Source: an uncultured Acidobacteriota bacterium (GTDB lineage: Bacteria; Acidobacteriota; Vicinamibacteria; Vicinamibacterales; CAVVIG01). From it: 64,000 bases of DNA. A program made the position numbers and the translations under genes. Under the pieces are notes generated by a model. It saw only the letters and a list, made by a program, of their open reading frames with translations, was not told the DNA's origin and did no database searches. Each line of letters opens with the position of its first letter. Position 1 is the stretch's first letter. The stretch lies in assembly GCA_902825985.1 (NCBI GenBank), contig CADEDC010000004.1, positions 6,686 to 70,685 on the forward strand. The letters run 5' to 3'. Positions 56,937-64,000 of this stretch are shown here, piece by piece.

Positions 56937-59756
56937 ATGCCTGAGTGGAAAGACACCGTCAACCTGCCGCGCACCGACTTCCCGATGAAGGCGAATTTGC
57001 CGACGGCAGAGCCTGAAATGCTGAGTCGGTGGCTGGCGATGGACCTGTACGGCCGGATTCGGGAGCGCCGCGCCGGTGCGCCGAAGTTCGTCCTGCACGA
57101 CGGTCCGCCGTACGCGAACGGCAACATCCACATCGGCACCGCCCTCAACAAGATCCTCAAGGACTTCGTCGTCAAGTCCAAGTCGATGGCGGGCTTCGAC
57201 GCACCCTACGTCGTCGGCTACGACTGTCACGGTCTGCCGATCGAGCTGCAGGTCGACCGCGAACTCGGCAGCCGCAAGCGCGACATGTCGGTCGCGGAGT
57301 TCTGCCGCGCCTGCCGGGCCTACGCCGAGCGGTTCGTCGGCACGATGTCGGAGCAGTTCCAGCGCCTTGGCGTGCTCGGCACCTGGGGCGAGCCGTACCT
57401 GACGATGGATTTCCGCTACCAGGCGGCAATCGCGCGCGCCTTCGGCAAGTTCGTCGAGCGCGGGCTGATCTACAAGGGCAAGAAGCCGGTGCACTGGTGC
57501 ATCCACTGCCGCACCGCCCTGGCCGAAGCGGAAGTGGAGTACGAGGACCACTCGTCGCCGTCGATCTACGTCGAGTTCCCGCTCAATCCCGAGAGTGCCG
57601 CCGAACTCGGCCGCCGCGTGCCGGCGCTGGCCGGCCGCGCCGTGTCGGTCCTCATCTGGACGACGACGCCATGGACGATTCCGTCGAATCTCGCGGTGGC
57701 GTTCAATCCGGAACTCGACTACGCCGCCTACGAGTTCGACGGCCGGGCGGTCATCCTGGCCGAAGGGCTCGCGGCGAAGGTGGCGGCGGCGGTCGGCCGA
57801 CCGCTCGGCGCGGTGGTCGCTCGGATGAAGGGCGACGCCCTCGAGCACATCCGTTTCCGCCATCCGCTCTACTCGCGCGACTCGCTCGGCGTCCTCGGTG
57901 ATTACGTGACGCTCGATGCCGGCACCGGGGCGGTGCACACCGCGCCGGGCCACGGCACCGACGACTTCAACACCGGGATGCGATACGGCCTCGAAATCTA
58001 TGCGCCCATCGGCCCGGCCGGACACTTCCTGGACCAGGTCGAGCTGTTCGGCGGTCTGCGGGTGTTCGACGCGAATCCGAAGGTCGAAGAAGCGCTCAAG
58101 GAGCGCGGTCGCCTCTGGCATCGCCAGGCGTTCTCGCACCAGTATCCGCACTGCTGGCGCTGCCATCACCCGGTGATCTTCCTTGCGACGTCGCAGTGGT
58201 TCATCCGGATGGACGGTGACGCCGTGGTCGGCGAGCCGGACGGTCCGCCGCACACGCTGCGCGCCGCCGCACAGCAGCAGATCGACGAGCGCGTCGCCTG
58301 GATTCCGTCGTGGGGTCACGACCGCATCGCCAACATGGTGGCCAACCGCCCGGACTGGTGCATCTCCCGGCAGCGGGCCTGGGGCGTGCCGATTCCGGCC
58401 CTCGATTGCGCCGCGTGCGGCGAGGCGCACGTGTCGCCGGCCATCGTCGAACAGGCGGCCGGCGTGTTCGAGCGCCACGGGGCGGATGCCTGGTACGAAC
58501 GCCCGACCGACGAGTTCGTCCCGGCCGGCCTGACGTGCGGCTGCGGCGGCGCCGCCTTCGAGCGCGAGATGAACATTCTCGACGTCTGGTTCGACTCGGG
58601 CTCCAGCCATGAGGCGGTGCTGTCGGTGCGTCCCGAGCTGAGCTGGCCGGCCGACATGTATCTCGAGGGCAGCGACCAGCATCGCGGCTGGTTCCAGAGT
58701 TCGCTCCTCGTCGGCCTCGGGACGCGCGGGCGGGCGCCCTTCCGCGAGGTCGTCACCCACGGCTTCATCGTCGCCGAGGACGGGCGCAAGATGTCGAAAT
58801 CGCTCGGCAACACCGTCGCCCCGCAGGACATCATCAAGCAGAGCGGCGCCGACATCCTGCGGCTGTGGGTGTCGATGAGCGACTACACCCAGGAAATCCG
58901 CATCGGCAAGGAGATCCTGGCGCGTGCCGTCGAAGCCTATCGAAAAATCCGCAACACGCTGCGCTACCTCGTGGCAAACCTCTACGATTTCGATCCGGCA
59001 GCCGACACCGTGCGCCGCAGCGAGATGGAGGAGGTCGACCGCTACATGATGGCCCGCTACAGCGAGCTGGCGACGCGCGTCCTGCGGGCGTATGCGGCCT
59101 ACGACTGGAGCACGATCTTCCAGGCCGTGAACCAGTTCGCGACGGTCGATCTCAGCGCGTTCTACGCCGATGTCTCGAAGGATCGGCTCTACACGTTCGC
59201 CGCACGGTCCCGGGCGCGGCGCTCGGGCCAGACCGTGCTCTACACCATCGCCGACGGCTTGACACGCCTGGTCGCGCCGCTGCTGGCGTTCACGGCCGAC
59301 GAAGTCTGGACGTATCTGCCCGGCCGCCGCGACACCTCCGTGCACATGGCGGTGTTTCCGACGCCGGCCGAGCTCGAGGAATGGTCCGATCCGGAACTCA
59401 TCGCCCGCTGGCAGACGCTGGCGACGCTGCGCGAGCGCGTGCTGGCCCGCATCGAACCGCTGCGCAAGGACAAACAGATCGGCAGTTCACTGCAGGCGAC
59501 GGTCATCCTCAGCGCCCCGCCGACCGACCTCGCGCTGCTCGAGCAGTACGCGCCGCAGCTGCCGATGCTCTTCATCGTCTCGGACGTCCAGCTGCTGCCG
59601 TCAACCGACTCCGAGACACGCATCGAGATTGCCAGGGCCGCAGGTACGAAGTGCGAACGGTGCTGGCGCTACGTGCCGGCGGTGTCCACGGATCCGGCCT
59701 GGGCCGGGCTGTGCAGCCGATGCCAGGATGCACTGGCGGAACCTGCCCGTGGCTAG
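56937..59756 (+). CDS. ileS: Isoleucyl-tRNA synthetase
   Basis: 939 residues. The nucleotide-binding HIGH motif reads HIGT in [20 protein letters not shown], and KMSKS is intact in [11 protein letters not shown]. The editing (CP1) domain includes [13 protein letters not shown] and [16 protein letters not shown]. The C-terminal zinc finger has [12 protein letters not shown] and CSRCQ. It charges tRNA-Ile and edits valine. No ribosome site precedes ATG 56937, with only a 12-base stretch after the TAGAAT box. lspA overlaps its end. Confidence 0.97.
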   Translation: MPEWKDTVNLPRTDFPMKANLPTAEPEMLSRWLAMDLYGRIRERRAGAPKFVLHDGPPYANGNIHIGTALNKILKDFVVKSKSMAGFDAPYVVGYDCHGLPIELQVDRELGSRKRDMSVAEFCRACRAYAERFVGTMSEQFQRLGVLGTWGEPYLTMDFRYQAAIARAFGKFVERGLIYKGKKPVHWCIHCRTALAEAEVEYEDHSSPSIYVEFPLNPESAAELGRRVPALAGRAVSVLIWTTTPWTIPSNLAVAFNPELDYAAYEFDGRAVILAEGLAAKVAAAVGRPLGAVVARMKGDALEHIRFRHPLYSRDSLGVLGDYVTLDAGTGAVHTAPGHGTDDFNTGMRYGLEIYAPIGPAGHFLDQVELFGGLRVFDANPKVEEALKERGRLWHRQAFSHQYPHCWRCHHPVIFLATSQWFIRMDGDAVVGEPDGPPHTLRAAAQQQIDERVAWIPSWGHDRIANMVANRPDWCISRQRAWGVPIPALDCAACGEAHVSPAIVEQAAGVFERHGADAWYERPTDEFVPAGLTCGCGGAAFEREMNILDVWFDSGSSHEAVLSVRPELSWPADMYLEGSDQHRGWFQSSLLVGLGTRGRAPFREVVTHGFIVAEDGRKMSKSLGNTVAPQDIIKQSGADILRLWVSMSDYTQEIRIGKEILARAVEAYRKIRNTLRYLVANLYDFDPAADTVRRSEMEEVDRYMMARYSELATRVLRAYAAYDWSTIFQAVNQFATVDLSAFYADVSKDRLYTFAARSRARRSGQTVLYTIADGLTRLVAPLLAFTADEVWTYLPGRRDTSVHMAVFPTPAELEEWSDPELIARWQTLATLRERVLARIEPLRKDKQIGSSLQATVILSAPPTDLALLEQYAPQLPMLFIVSDVQLLPSTDSETRIEIARAAGTKCERCWRYVPAVSTDPAWAGLCSRCQDALAEPARG

Positions 59757-60249
59757 CCGCCGGCGTCTCGAAATCGGACTGCCGCTGCTGATCCTCGTGC
59801 TCGATCAGCTGACGAAGGCGATGGTGCGCGCCTGGCTGCCGCTGCACGAGAGCGTGACGGTGATTCCGGGATTCCTCGACTTCACCCACGTCCGCAACAC
59901 CGGTACGGCATTCGGGTTCCTGAACGCCGTCGACTTCCCCGGCAAGACGGCAGTGATCTCGCTGATCGCGACCGCCGCACTGGTCGCCATTGCGATGTAC
60001 TCGCTGGCCCTCGCCGCGCACCAGATCTACGCCCGTATCGGCCTCGCGCTGGTCAGCGGCGGCGCTGCCGGCAACCTGCTGGACCGCATCTTCGCCGGGT
60101 CGGTCGTCGACTTCGTCGACGCCTACTTCGGCACCTGGCACTTCTGGACCTTCAACGTCGCCGATTCCGCCATTACCGTGGGTGTCATCATCATGCTGCT
60201 CGACATGGTCAGGCCCGGTGCCCAGGTGGCCGCCGATCATGCCGACTGA
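59749..60249 (+). CDS. lspA: Lipoprotein signal peptidase
   Basis: 166 residues and four membrane helices. [30 protein letters not shown], and the two catalytic Asp in [20 protein letters not shown] and [11 protein letters not shown]. It cleaves prolipoprotein signals. GTG 59749 overlaps the ileS stop by eight bases and places the first helix correctly; an upstream ATG at 59728 would add seven residues. The ileS-lspA order is common. rluD overlaps its end by 11 bases. Confidence 0.94.
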   Translation: MASRRRLEIGLPLLILVLDQLTKAMVRAWLPLHESVTVIPGFLDFTHVRNTGTAFGFLNAVDFPGKTAVISLIATAALVAIAMYSLALAAHQIYARIGLALVSGGAAGNLLDRIFAGSVVDFVDAYFGTWHFWTFNVADSAITVGVIIMLLDMVRPGAQVAADHAD

Positions 60250-61198
60250 AACCGTCACCGTCGAGGCCGACGCCGAGGAAACTCGACTCGACCGCTTCCT
60301 CACCACGGCGCTCGGCACCATCTCACGGTCGCAGATTCAGCGCCTCATCAAGGAAGGCCAGGTCCTCGTCGATGGCCGGCCGGGCAGGCCCAACCTGGTG
60401 CTCAAGGCGGGTCAGACGATCACCGTGGACGTCGCCGAGCCGAGTCCGTCGAAGGTGGCCGCTGAACCGCTGCCGCTGCCCATCCTGTATCAGGACGAGG
60501 ACATCGTCGTCGTGGACAAGCCGGCGGGCATGGTCGTCCATCCGGCTGCCGGACATCCCAGCGGCACGATGGTCAACGCCCTGCTGCATCACGTCGACGA
60601 TCTGAGCGGCATCGGCGGCGAGAAGCGGCCGGGCATCGTCCACCGCCTGGACCGCGGGACGTCCGGACTCATGGTCGTCGCCAAGAACGACGCCGCGCAC
60701 GAGGCCCTGGCGCAGCAGTTCCACGATCGCCAGGTCGACAAGGAGTACGTCGCGCTCGTCTGGGGCGAAGTGCAGCCGGGGCGCCGCATCGACTCGCCGA
60801 TCGGCCGTGACCCGGGCGATCGCAAGAAGATGTCGGCCCGCGCGCACCGCAGTCGCGAGGCGGTGACGCGAATCGTGCGCACCGAGCGGTTTGGCCGGGC
60901 GCTGACCCTGGCGGCGGTCGCGATTCATACGGGGCGCACGCATCAGATCCGCGTCCACCTCAGTTCGATCGGGCATCCGGTCGTCGGCGATGCCCTCTAC
61001 GGCGGCGTCAAGCGCCGCATTCCGGGCGATCTGCGGGCGGTCGCGCGCCTGGAACGTCCGTTCCTGCATGCGGCGCGCCTCGCATTCAAGCATCCGATCG
61101 ACGGGCGACGGCTGGAGTTCACGAGCCCGCTACCCGCCGATCTCGTGGCCGTGCTCGAGCTGCTGCGTGAGCACAAGCGTCCACCACAGACACCGTGA
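60239..61198 (+). CDS. rluD: 23S rRNA pseudouridine synthase RluD family
   Basis: 319 residues: N-terminal S4 domain (about 15-75, RLDRFLTTALGTISRSQIQRLIKEGQV) and the RluA-type catalytic domain. Catalytic Asp is in PGIVHRLDRGTSGLMVVAKND; later RTHQIRVHLSSIGHPVVGD. It makes pseudouridine in 23S rRNA helix 69 if it is a true RluD. ATG 60239 lies inside the end of lspA. Confidence 0.93.
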   Translation: MPTETVTVEADAEETRLDRFLTTALGTISRSQIQRLIKEGQVLVDGRPGRPNLVLKAGQTITVDVAEPSPSKVAAEPLPLPILYQDEDIVVVDKPAGMVVHPAAGHPSGTMVNALLHHVDDLSGIGGEKRPGIVHRLDRGTSGLMVVAKNDAAHEALAQQFHDRQVDKEYVALVWGEVQPGRRIDSPIGRDPGDRKKMSARAHRSREAVTRIVRTERFGRALTLAAVAIHTGRTHQIRVHLSSIGHPVVGDALYGGVKRRIPGDLRAVARLERPFLHAARLAFKHPIDGRRLEFTSPLPADLVAVLELLREHKRPPQTP

Positions 61199-61211
61199 GC
61201 GAAAGCCGCCT

Positions 61212-61718
61212 ATGTTGAAGCGGGTCTTCGATGGCCGTGTGTTCTCGGTCGAGGTCGGCCGGCTGCCATTTCCGGGCGGCGCCGCGCACGATGTCGCCAT
61301 CGTCCGGCATCGCCCCTCGGTGGTGCTGATCCCCGTGCTCGAGGATGGCCGAGTCCTGCTCGTCCGACAATACCGACCGAGCGTCGCCCGTATGATGTGG
61401 GAGCTGCCGGCCGGATCGATCGACCCGGATGAACCGCTGGAAGCGGCCGCCGTGCGCGAATGCGCGGAGGAGACCGGACGGGTGCCCGGCGCGGTGGAGC
61501 GGCTGGCGGCGCATTACCCGGCGCCGGGTTTCTGTGATGAGTTGCTGGTGTTCTTCCGCGCGACGCAGCTCATCGACGCCGGTCCGGACTCGCCGTACCA
61601 CGCGGACGAAGACGAGGAGATCGAGACGCGGGCGTTCACGGTCGCCGAAGCGCGCGCGATGGTCGCACGCGGCGAGATCGAGGACCTGAAGACGGCGTAC
61701 GGGCTGACGCTGGCTTGA
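61212..61718 (+). CDS. Nudix hydrolase, ADP-ribose pyrophosphatase-like
   Basis: 168 residues. Nudix box GSIDPDEPLEAAAVRECAEETG (GX5EX7REUXEEXGU) with upstream VRQYRPSVARMMWELPAG, typical of the ADP-ribose branch (NudF), and CDELLVFFRATQL after it. It hydrolyses ADP-ribose or related nucleotides. It lies 13 bases after rluD. Ribosome site is weak (GAAAG). Confidence 0.9.
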   Translation: MLKRVFDGRVFSVEVGRLPFPGGAAHDVAIVRHRPSVVLIPVLEDGRVLLVRQYRPSVARMMWELPAGSIDPDEPLEAAAVRECAEETGRVPGAVERLAAHYPAPGFCDELLVFFRATQLIDAGPDSPYHADEDEEIETRAFTVAEARAMVARGEIEDLKTAYGLTLA

Positions 61719-61746
61719 GCCGGCCTCCGCAGCGGGTATAGCTGGC

Positions 61747-62673
61747 TCAGACCTCGTTCATCAGCGCGGCTCGCGCCTCTTCAACCGTGGCGCAGTGGAT
61801 GGCCACGGTGTCCTGCACCAGCCGGGCGTATCCGCCGGCCAGCACGATCACGAGGGCGACGCCCAGCATCCGGCACATGTCGATGACGAGGCGATCGCGG
61901 CGCCGCAGCCCTGCCTTGGTCAGCCGCAGTCCTCCAAGCTGATCGTCCTCGTACGGATCGGCTCCGGCCAGGTAGAACACACAGGCCGGTTCACTGGCGG
62001 CTACCCGTTCGAGCGCCCGCTCGAGATGGGCGAGATACGTCGCGTCGGTGGTCCCGTCCGGCAGGCCGATATCGAGGGAGCCGGGCGGCTTGGCCGACGG
62101 GTAGTTCTGCTCCTGATGCAGCGAACAGGTGAACACGCTGGGATCCGAGGCGAAGATGAACGCCGTGCCGTTGCCGTGGTGCACGTCGAGGTCGACGATG
62201 GCGACACGGCGCACCGCCTCGCGCTGAATCACCCGCACTGCGACGGCGACATCGTTGAGGGGGCAGAAGCCCTCGCCATGATCGGGGAAGGCATGGTGCA
62301 ATCCCCCGCCGATGTGGACGGCGAGACGACCGCTGCCGGTGCCCCCGCCGGCTGCCGGTCCGCAGGCCAGCCGTGCTGCCGTGATGGTGCCACCGGTCAT
62401 CAGGCGGAAGGCATCGACCATACCCGGCGAGAACGGAAGCTCGAGTTGGGCCATCTGCTCGGGGCTCATGGTGCCGGTACGTAACCGCTCGAGATATTCG
62501 GGCGTATGGACCAGGGCGAGTTCTTCCCAGGTGGCCAGGCGCGGCTCGGTGATGTCACCTGCCGCGACGACTCCGGTGTCCTGCAGCTGTTGCAGGACGA
62601 GGCCGTATTTGGTCGTCGGGAAGACGTGCAGTCCGAAATCGACGTAGTAGCGAGGCGAGTAGACGACCTGCAC
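61747..62673 (-). CDS. Histone-deacetylase-family (class IV-like) hydrolase
   Basis: 308 residues from GTG 62673. VYSPRYYVDFGLHVFPTTKYGLV, HIGGGLHHAFPDHGEGFCPLNDVAVA (active-site His pair), zinc-binding AIVDLDVHHGNGTAFIF (Asp, His) and FYLAGADPYEDDQLGG (Asp). This is the bacterial class IV-like group: HDAC11-like amidohydrolases of acetyl-lysine or acetyl-polyamine. A longer frame from ATG 62715 would put 14 residues inside a strong hairpin, so the GTG is preferred. It lies just downstream of lon. Confidence 0.9.
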   Translation of the reverse strand: MQVVYSPRYYVDFGLHVFPTTKYGLVLQQLQDTGVVAAGDITEPRLATWEELALVHTPEYLERLRTGTMSPEQMAQLELPFSPGMVDAFRLMTGGTITAARLACGPAAGGGTGSGRLAVHIGGGLHHAFPDHGEGFCPLNDVAVAVRVIQREAVRRVAIVDLDVHHGNGTAFIFASDPSVFTCSLHQEQNYPSAKPPGSLDIGLPDGTTDATYLAHLERALERVAASEPACVFYLAGADPYEDDQLGGLRLTKAGLRRRDRLVIDMCRMLGVALVIVLAGGYARLVQDTVAIHCATVEEARAALMNEV

Positions 62674-62690
62674 GAAGGGACACCCGGTGA

Positions 62691-62727
62691 GGCGGGGGGG
62701 ACGGACATCATACATCCGTCCCCCGCC
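62691..62727 (-). terminator. Hairpin after lon
   Basis: On the plus strand GGC-G7-ACGGA (62691-62705), 9-base loop, TCCGTCCCCCGCC (62715-62727): a 13-bp stem with a two-base bulge, 5 bases after the lon stop. It may end lon transcription or shield the HDAC start. No T-run is seen. Confidence 0.6.
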
Positions 62728-62732
62728 AGGTG

Positions 62733-64000
62733 TCAGGCCGGTCGCGAGGGGGTGACCGTGCGGCCGCCCGACTTGGGGTCGTCCTTGCGGCGCTTGTTGA
62801 CCGGCAAGGTGTCCGACGAGGTCGGCTGCAGGGCGAGCGCGAGCACCTCGTCGATCGACGAGACGAGATGGACGGTCAGGCCGGAGCGCAGTTCCGGCGT
62901 CAGGTCTTCGTTGACGTTCTTGGCATTCTGCTTCGGCAGGATCACCTCGTTGATGCCGACACGGCGCGCCGCCAGCACCTTCTCCTTGATACCGCCGACC
63001 GGCAGCACCCGTCCCGACAGGGTGATTTCACCGGTCATGGCGAGGTCGCCCCGCACCGGCCGCCCGGTCAACACCGAGGCCATCGCCGCGGTCATCGTCA
63101 CGCCCGCCGACGGCCCGTCCTTCGGGATGGCACCCGACGGCACGTGGACGTGCATCTCGGCGTTCTTGAAGAAGTCGGGGTCGATGCCGTATTCGCGCGC
63201 ATGGGTCCGCAGCCACGACAGCGCGGCGCGCGCCGACTCCTTCATCACGTCGCCGAGCTGCCCGGTCAGGGTCAGCGATCCGGTCCCGGCCATCCGCGAC
63301 GCTTCGATGAAGAGCACTTCGCCGCCGACCGGCGTCCAGGCGAGCCCGATGGCGACGCCCGGATCCTTGGTGCGCTCTTCCATCTCTTCGTCGAGGAACT
63401 TCGGCGCACCCAGCATCTCGAGGACGACGTCGGGAGTGACGTCGACCGGCGACTCGTCGCCTTCGGCGCGGCGCCGGGCGGCCTTGCGGCAGATGCTGCC
63501 GATCTCCCGCTCGAGGTTTCGCACGCCGGCCTCGCGCGTGTAGCCGCGAATCACCTGCCGCAACGCGTCCGGCGTGAAGCGCAGCAATTCGTCACTCAGG
63601 CCATGGTTCTTCACCTGCTTGCCGACGAGGTGGTCGATCGCGATCTTCAGTTTCTCCACCTCCGTGTAGCCGGCGATCTCGAGCACCTCCATGCGATCGC
63701 GCAGCGGCGGCGGAATCGGATCCAGGACATTGGCGGTCGTGATGAACAGCACTTCCGACAGATCGAACGGCACGTCCAGGTAGTGGTCGCGGAAGGTGCT
63801 GTTCTGTTCCGGATCCAGCACTTCCAGCAGCGCCGACGAGGGGTCGCCGCGGAAGTCGGAGCCGAGCTTGTCGATCTCGTCGAGAATGAACACCGGGTTC
63901 TTCGATTCGGCGCGTCGCAGGCCCTGGATCACCTGCCCCGGCAGGGCGCCGATGTAGGTGCGACGATGGCCGCGGATTTCCGCCTCGTCCCGCATGCCGC
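62733..64000 (-). CDS. lon: ATP-dependent protease Lon, 5' part off the window
   Basis: About 420 residues of the C-terminal half; the reading frame continues past the window's right edge. Visible parts of the AAA+ module are [16 protein letters not shown], Walker [12 protein letters not shown] and [20 protein letters not shown], and the sensor 2 region [14 protein letters not shown]. The protease domain has the catalytic Ser in [14 protein letters not shown] and the Lys in [16 protein letters not shown]. It degrades misfolded and regulatory proteins. The tail after the protease domain is Lys/Arg-rich. Confidence 0.97.
   Translation of the reverse strand, partial: GMRDEAEIRGHRRTYIGALPGQVIQGLRRAESKNPVFILDEIDKLGSDFRGDPSSALLEVLDPEQNSTFRDHYLDVPFDLSEVLFITTANVLDPIPPPLRDRMEVLEIAGYTEVEKLKIAIDHLVGKQVKNHGLSDELLRFTPDALRQVIRGYTREAGVRNLEREIGSICRKAARRRAEGDESPVDVTPDVVLEMLGAPKFLDEEMEERTKDPGVAIGLAWTPVGGEVLFIEASRMAGTGSLTLTGQLGDVMKESARAALSWLRTHAREYGIDPDFFKNAEMHVHVPSGAIPKDGPSAGVTMTAAMASVLTGRPVRGDLAMTGEITLSGRVLPVGGIKEKVLAARRVGINEVILPKQNAKNVNEDLTPELRSGLTVHLVSSIDEVLALALQPTSSDTLPVNKRRKDDPKSGGRTVTPSRPA

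Noticed and set aside
57127-57147. HIGT in place of HIGH as evidence of a defective IleRS
   Set aside because: The first His, Ile and Gly are kept, flanking residues are normal and KMSKS is intact; variation in the last position is tolerated in class I synthetases.
56916-59345. 809-codon open frame antisense to ileS
   Set aside because: Arg/His/Asp-rich composition of a high-GC shadow frame, no domain, and it lies wholly under an unmistakable ileS.
1-64000. tRNA or rRNA genes and insertion sequences
   Set aside because: I looked in the gene gaps, which are mostly under 250 bases, and saw no tRNA-like TTCRA loops or cloverleaf arms, no rRNA core sequences, and no transposase or paired terminal repeats. 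A covariance-model scan would be needed to exclude a divergent RNA.

Overview
The window is high-GC (well over 60 %), densely coded bacterial chromosome with many GTG starts, frequent 4-base stop/start overlaps and no phage, insertion-sequence, CRISPR, rRNA or tRNA genes that I could see. The gene families present (secreted penicillin-acylase-like, M16 and PQQ/SMP-30-type beta-propeller enzymes, a fused OpuB-type permease/binding protein, two-domain HD-GYP and HEAT proteins, a Fur-ferritin fusion) together with the composition fit an Acidobacteriota genome, most likely a soil member of the Vicinamibacteria. That assignment is an inference from gene style, not from a marker-gene search.

Layout. 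0.1-12.3 kb: mostly exported or catabolic functions: two fumarylacetoacetate-hydrolase-family proteins (one with a signal peptide), a VOC protein, a cupin, a small lipoprotein, a penicillin-acylase lipoprotein, a PqqL-like M16 protease, and a Tat-exported flavin amine oxidase followed by a monohaem cytochrome c. 12.3-17.7 kb: signalling, with a membrane hybrid histidine kinase and a translationally coupled HEAT-repeat / HD-GYP pair that share an N-terminal domain. 17.8-20.2 kb: a two-gene OpuB/OpuC-type compatible-solute importer. 20.3-29.5 kb: PQQ-type sugar dehydrogenase, BON and SYLF proteins, a flavodoxin-fold oxidoreductase, an EamA exporter, a membrane-anchored metallophosphoesterase, an uncharacterised secreted protein, a DUF454 protein and an SMP-30 lactonase. 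29.6-30.8 kb: an overlapping HipA-like kinase / DUF3037 pair. 30.8-39.5 kb: outer-membrane protein, UDP-glucose dehydrogenase, a 1009-residue membrane sensor, an FMN alpha-hydroxyacid oxidase, a GT-C glycosyltransferase, a MobA-like nucleotidyltransferase and a tiny zinc ribbon. 39.6-42.3 kb: two cold-shock proteins around a HAD phosphatase, a degenerate ABC ATPase and a methyltransferase.

42.3-64 kb is more of a core-genome block: PHP phosphoesterase, Fur-ferritin fusion and ErpA (an iron/Fe-S group), FdhE, class I fumarase divergent from an aspartase-type lyase, a methyltransferase with a 9-bp minisatellite, ThiD-MoaE-MoaD-PrfA-PrmC in a near-continuous run, HIT and HAD proteins, a two-subunit M16 peptidase, IleS-LspA-RluD-Nudix, a histone-deacetylase-family protein and the 3' part of lon.

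Points most worth a second look: the Fur-ferritin fusion downstream of erpA; the HipA_2/DUF3037 pair; a recurring TANNNT box placed 12-14 bases before start codons that suggests leaderless transcription, including divergent pairs whose -10 boxes overlap; MoaD whose diglycine is followed by a 40-residue tail beginning at a CAG codon one base from TAG; an ABC protein lacking essentially every catalytic motif; and a 9-bp tandem repeat that is open in all three frames.
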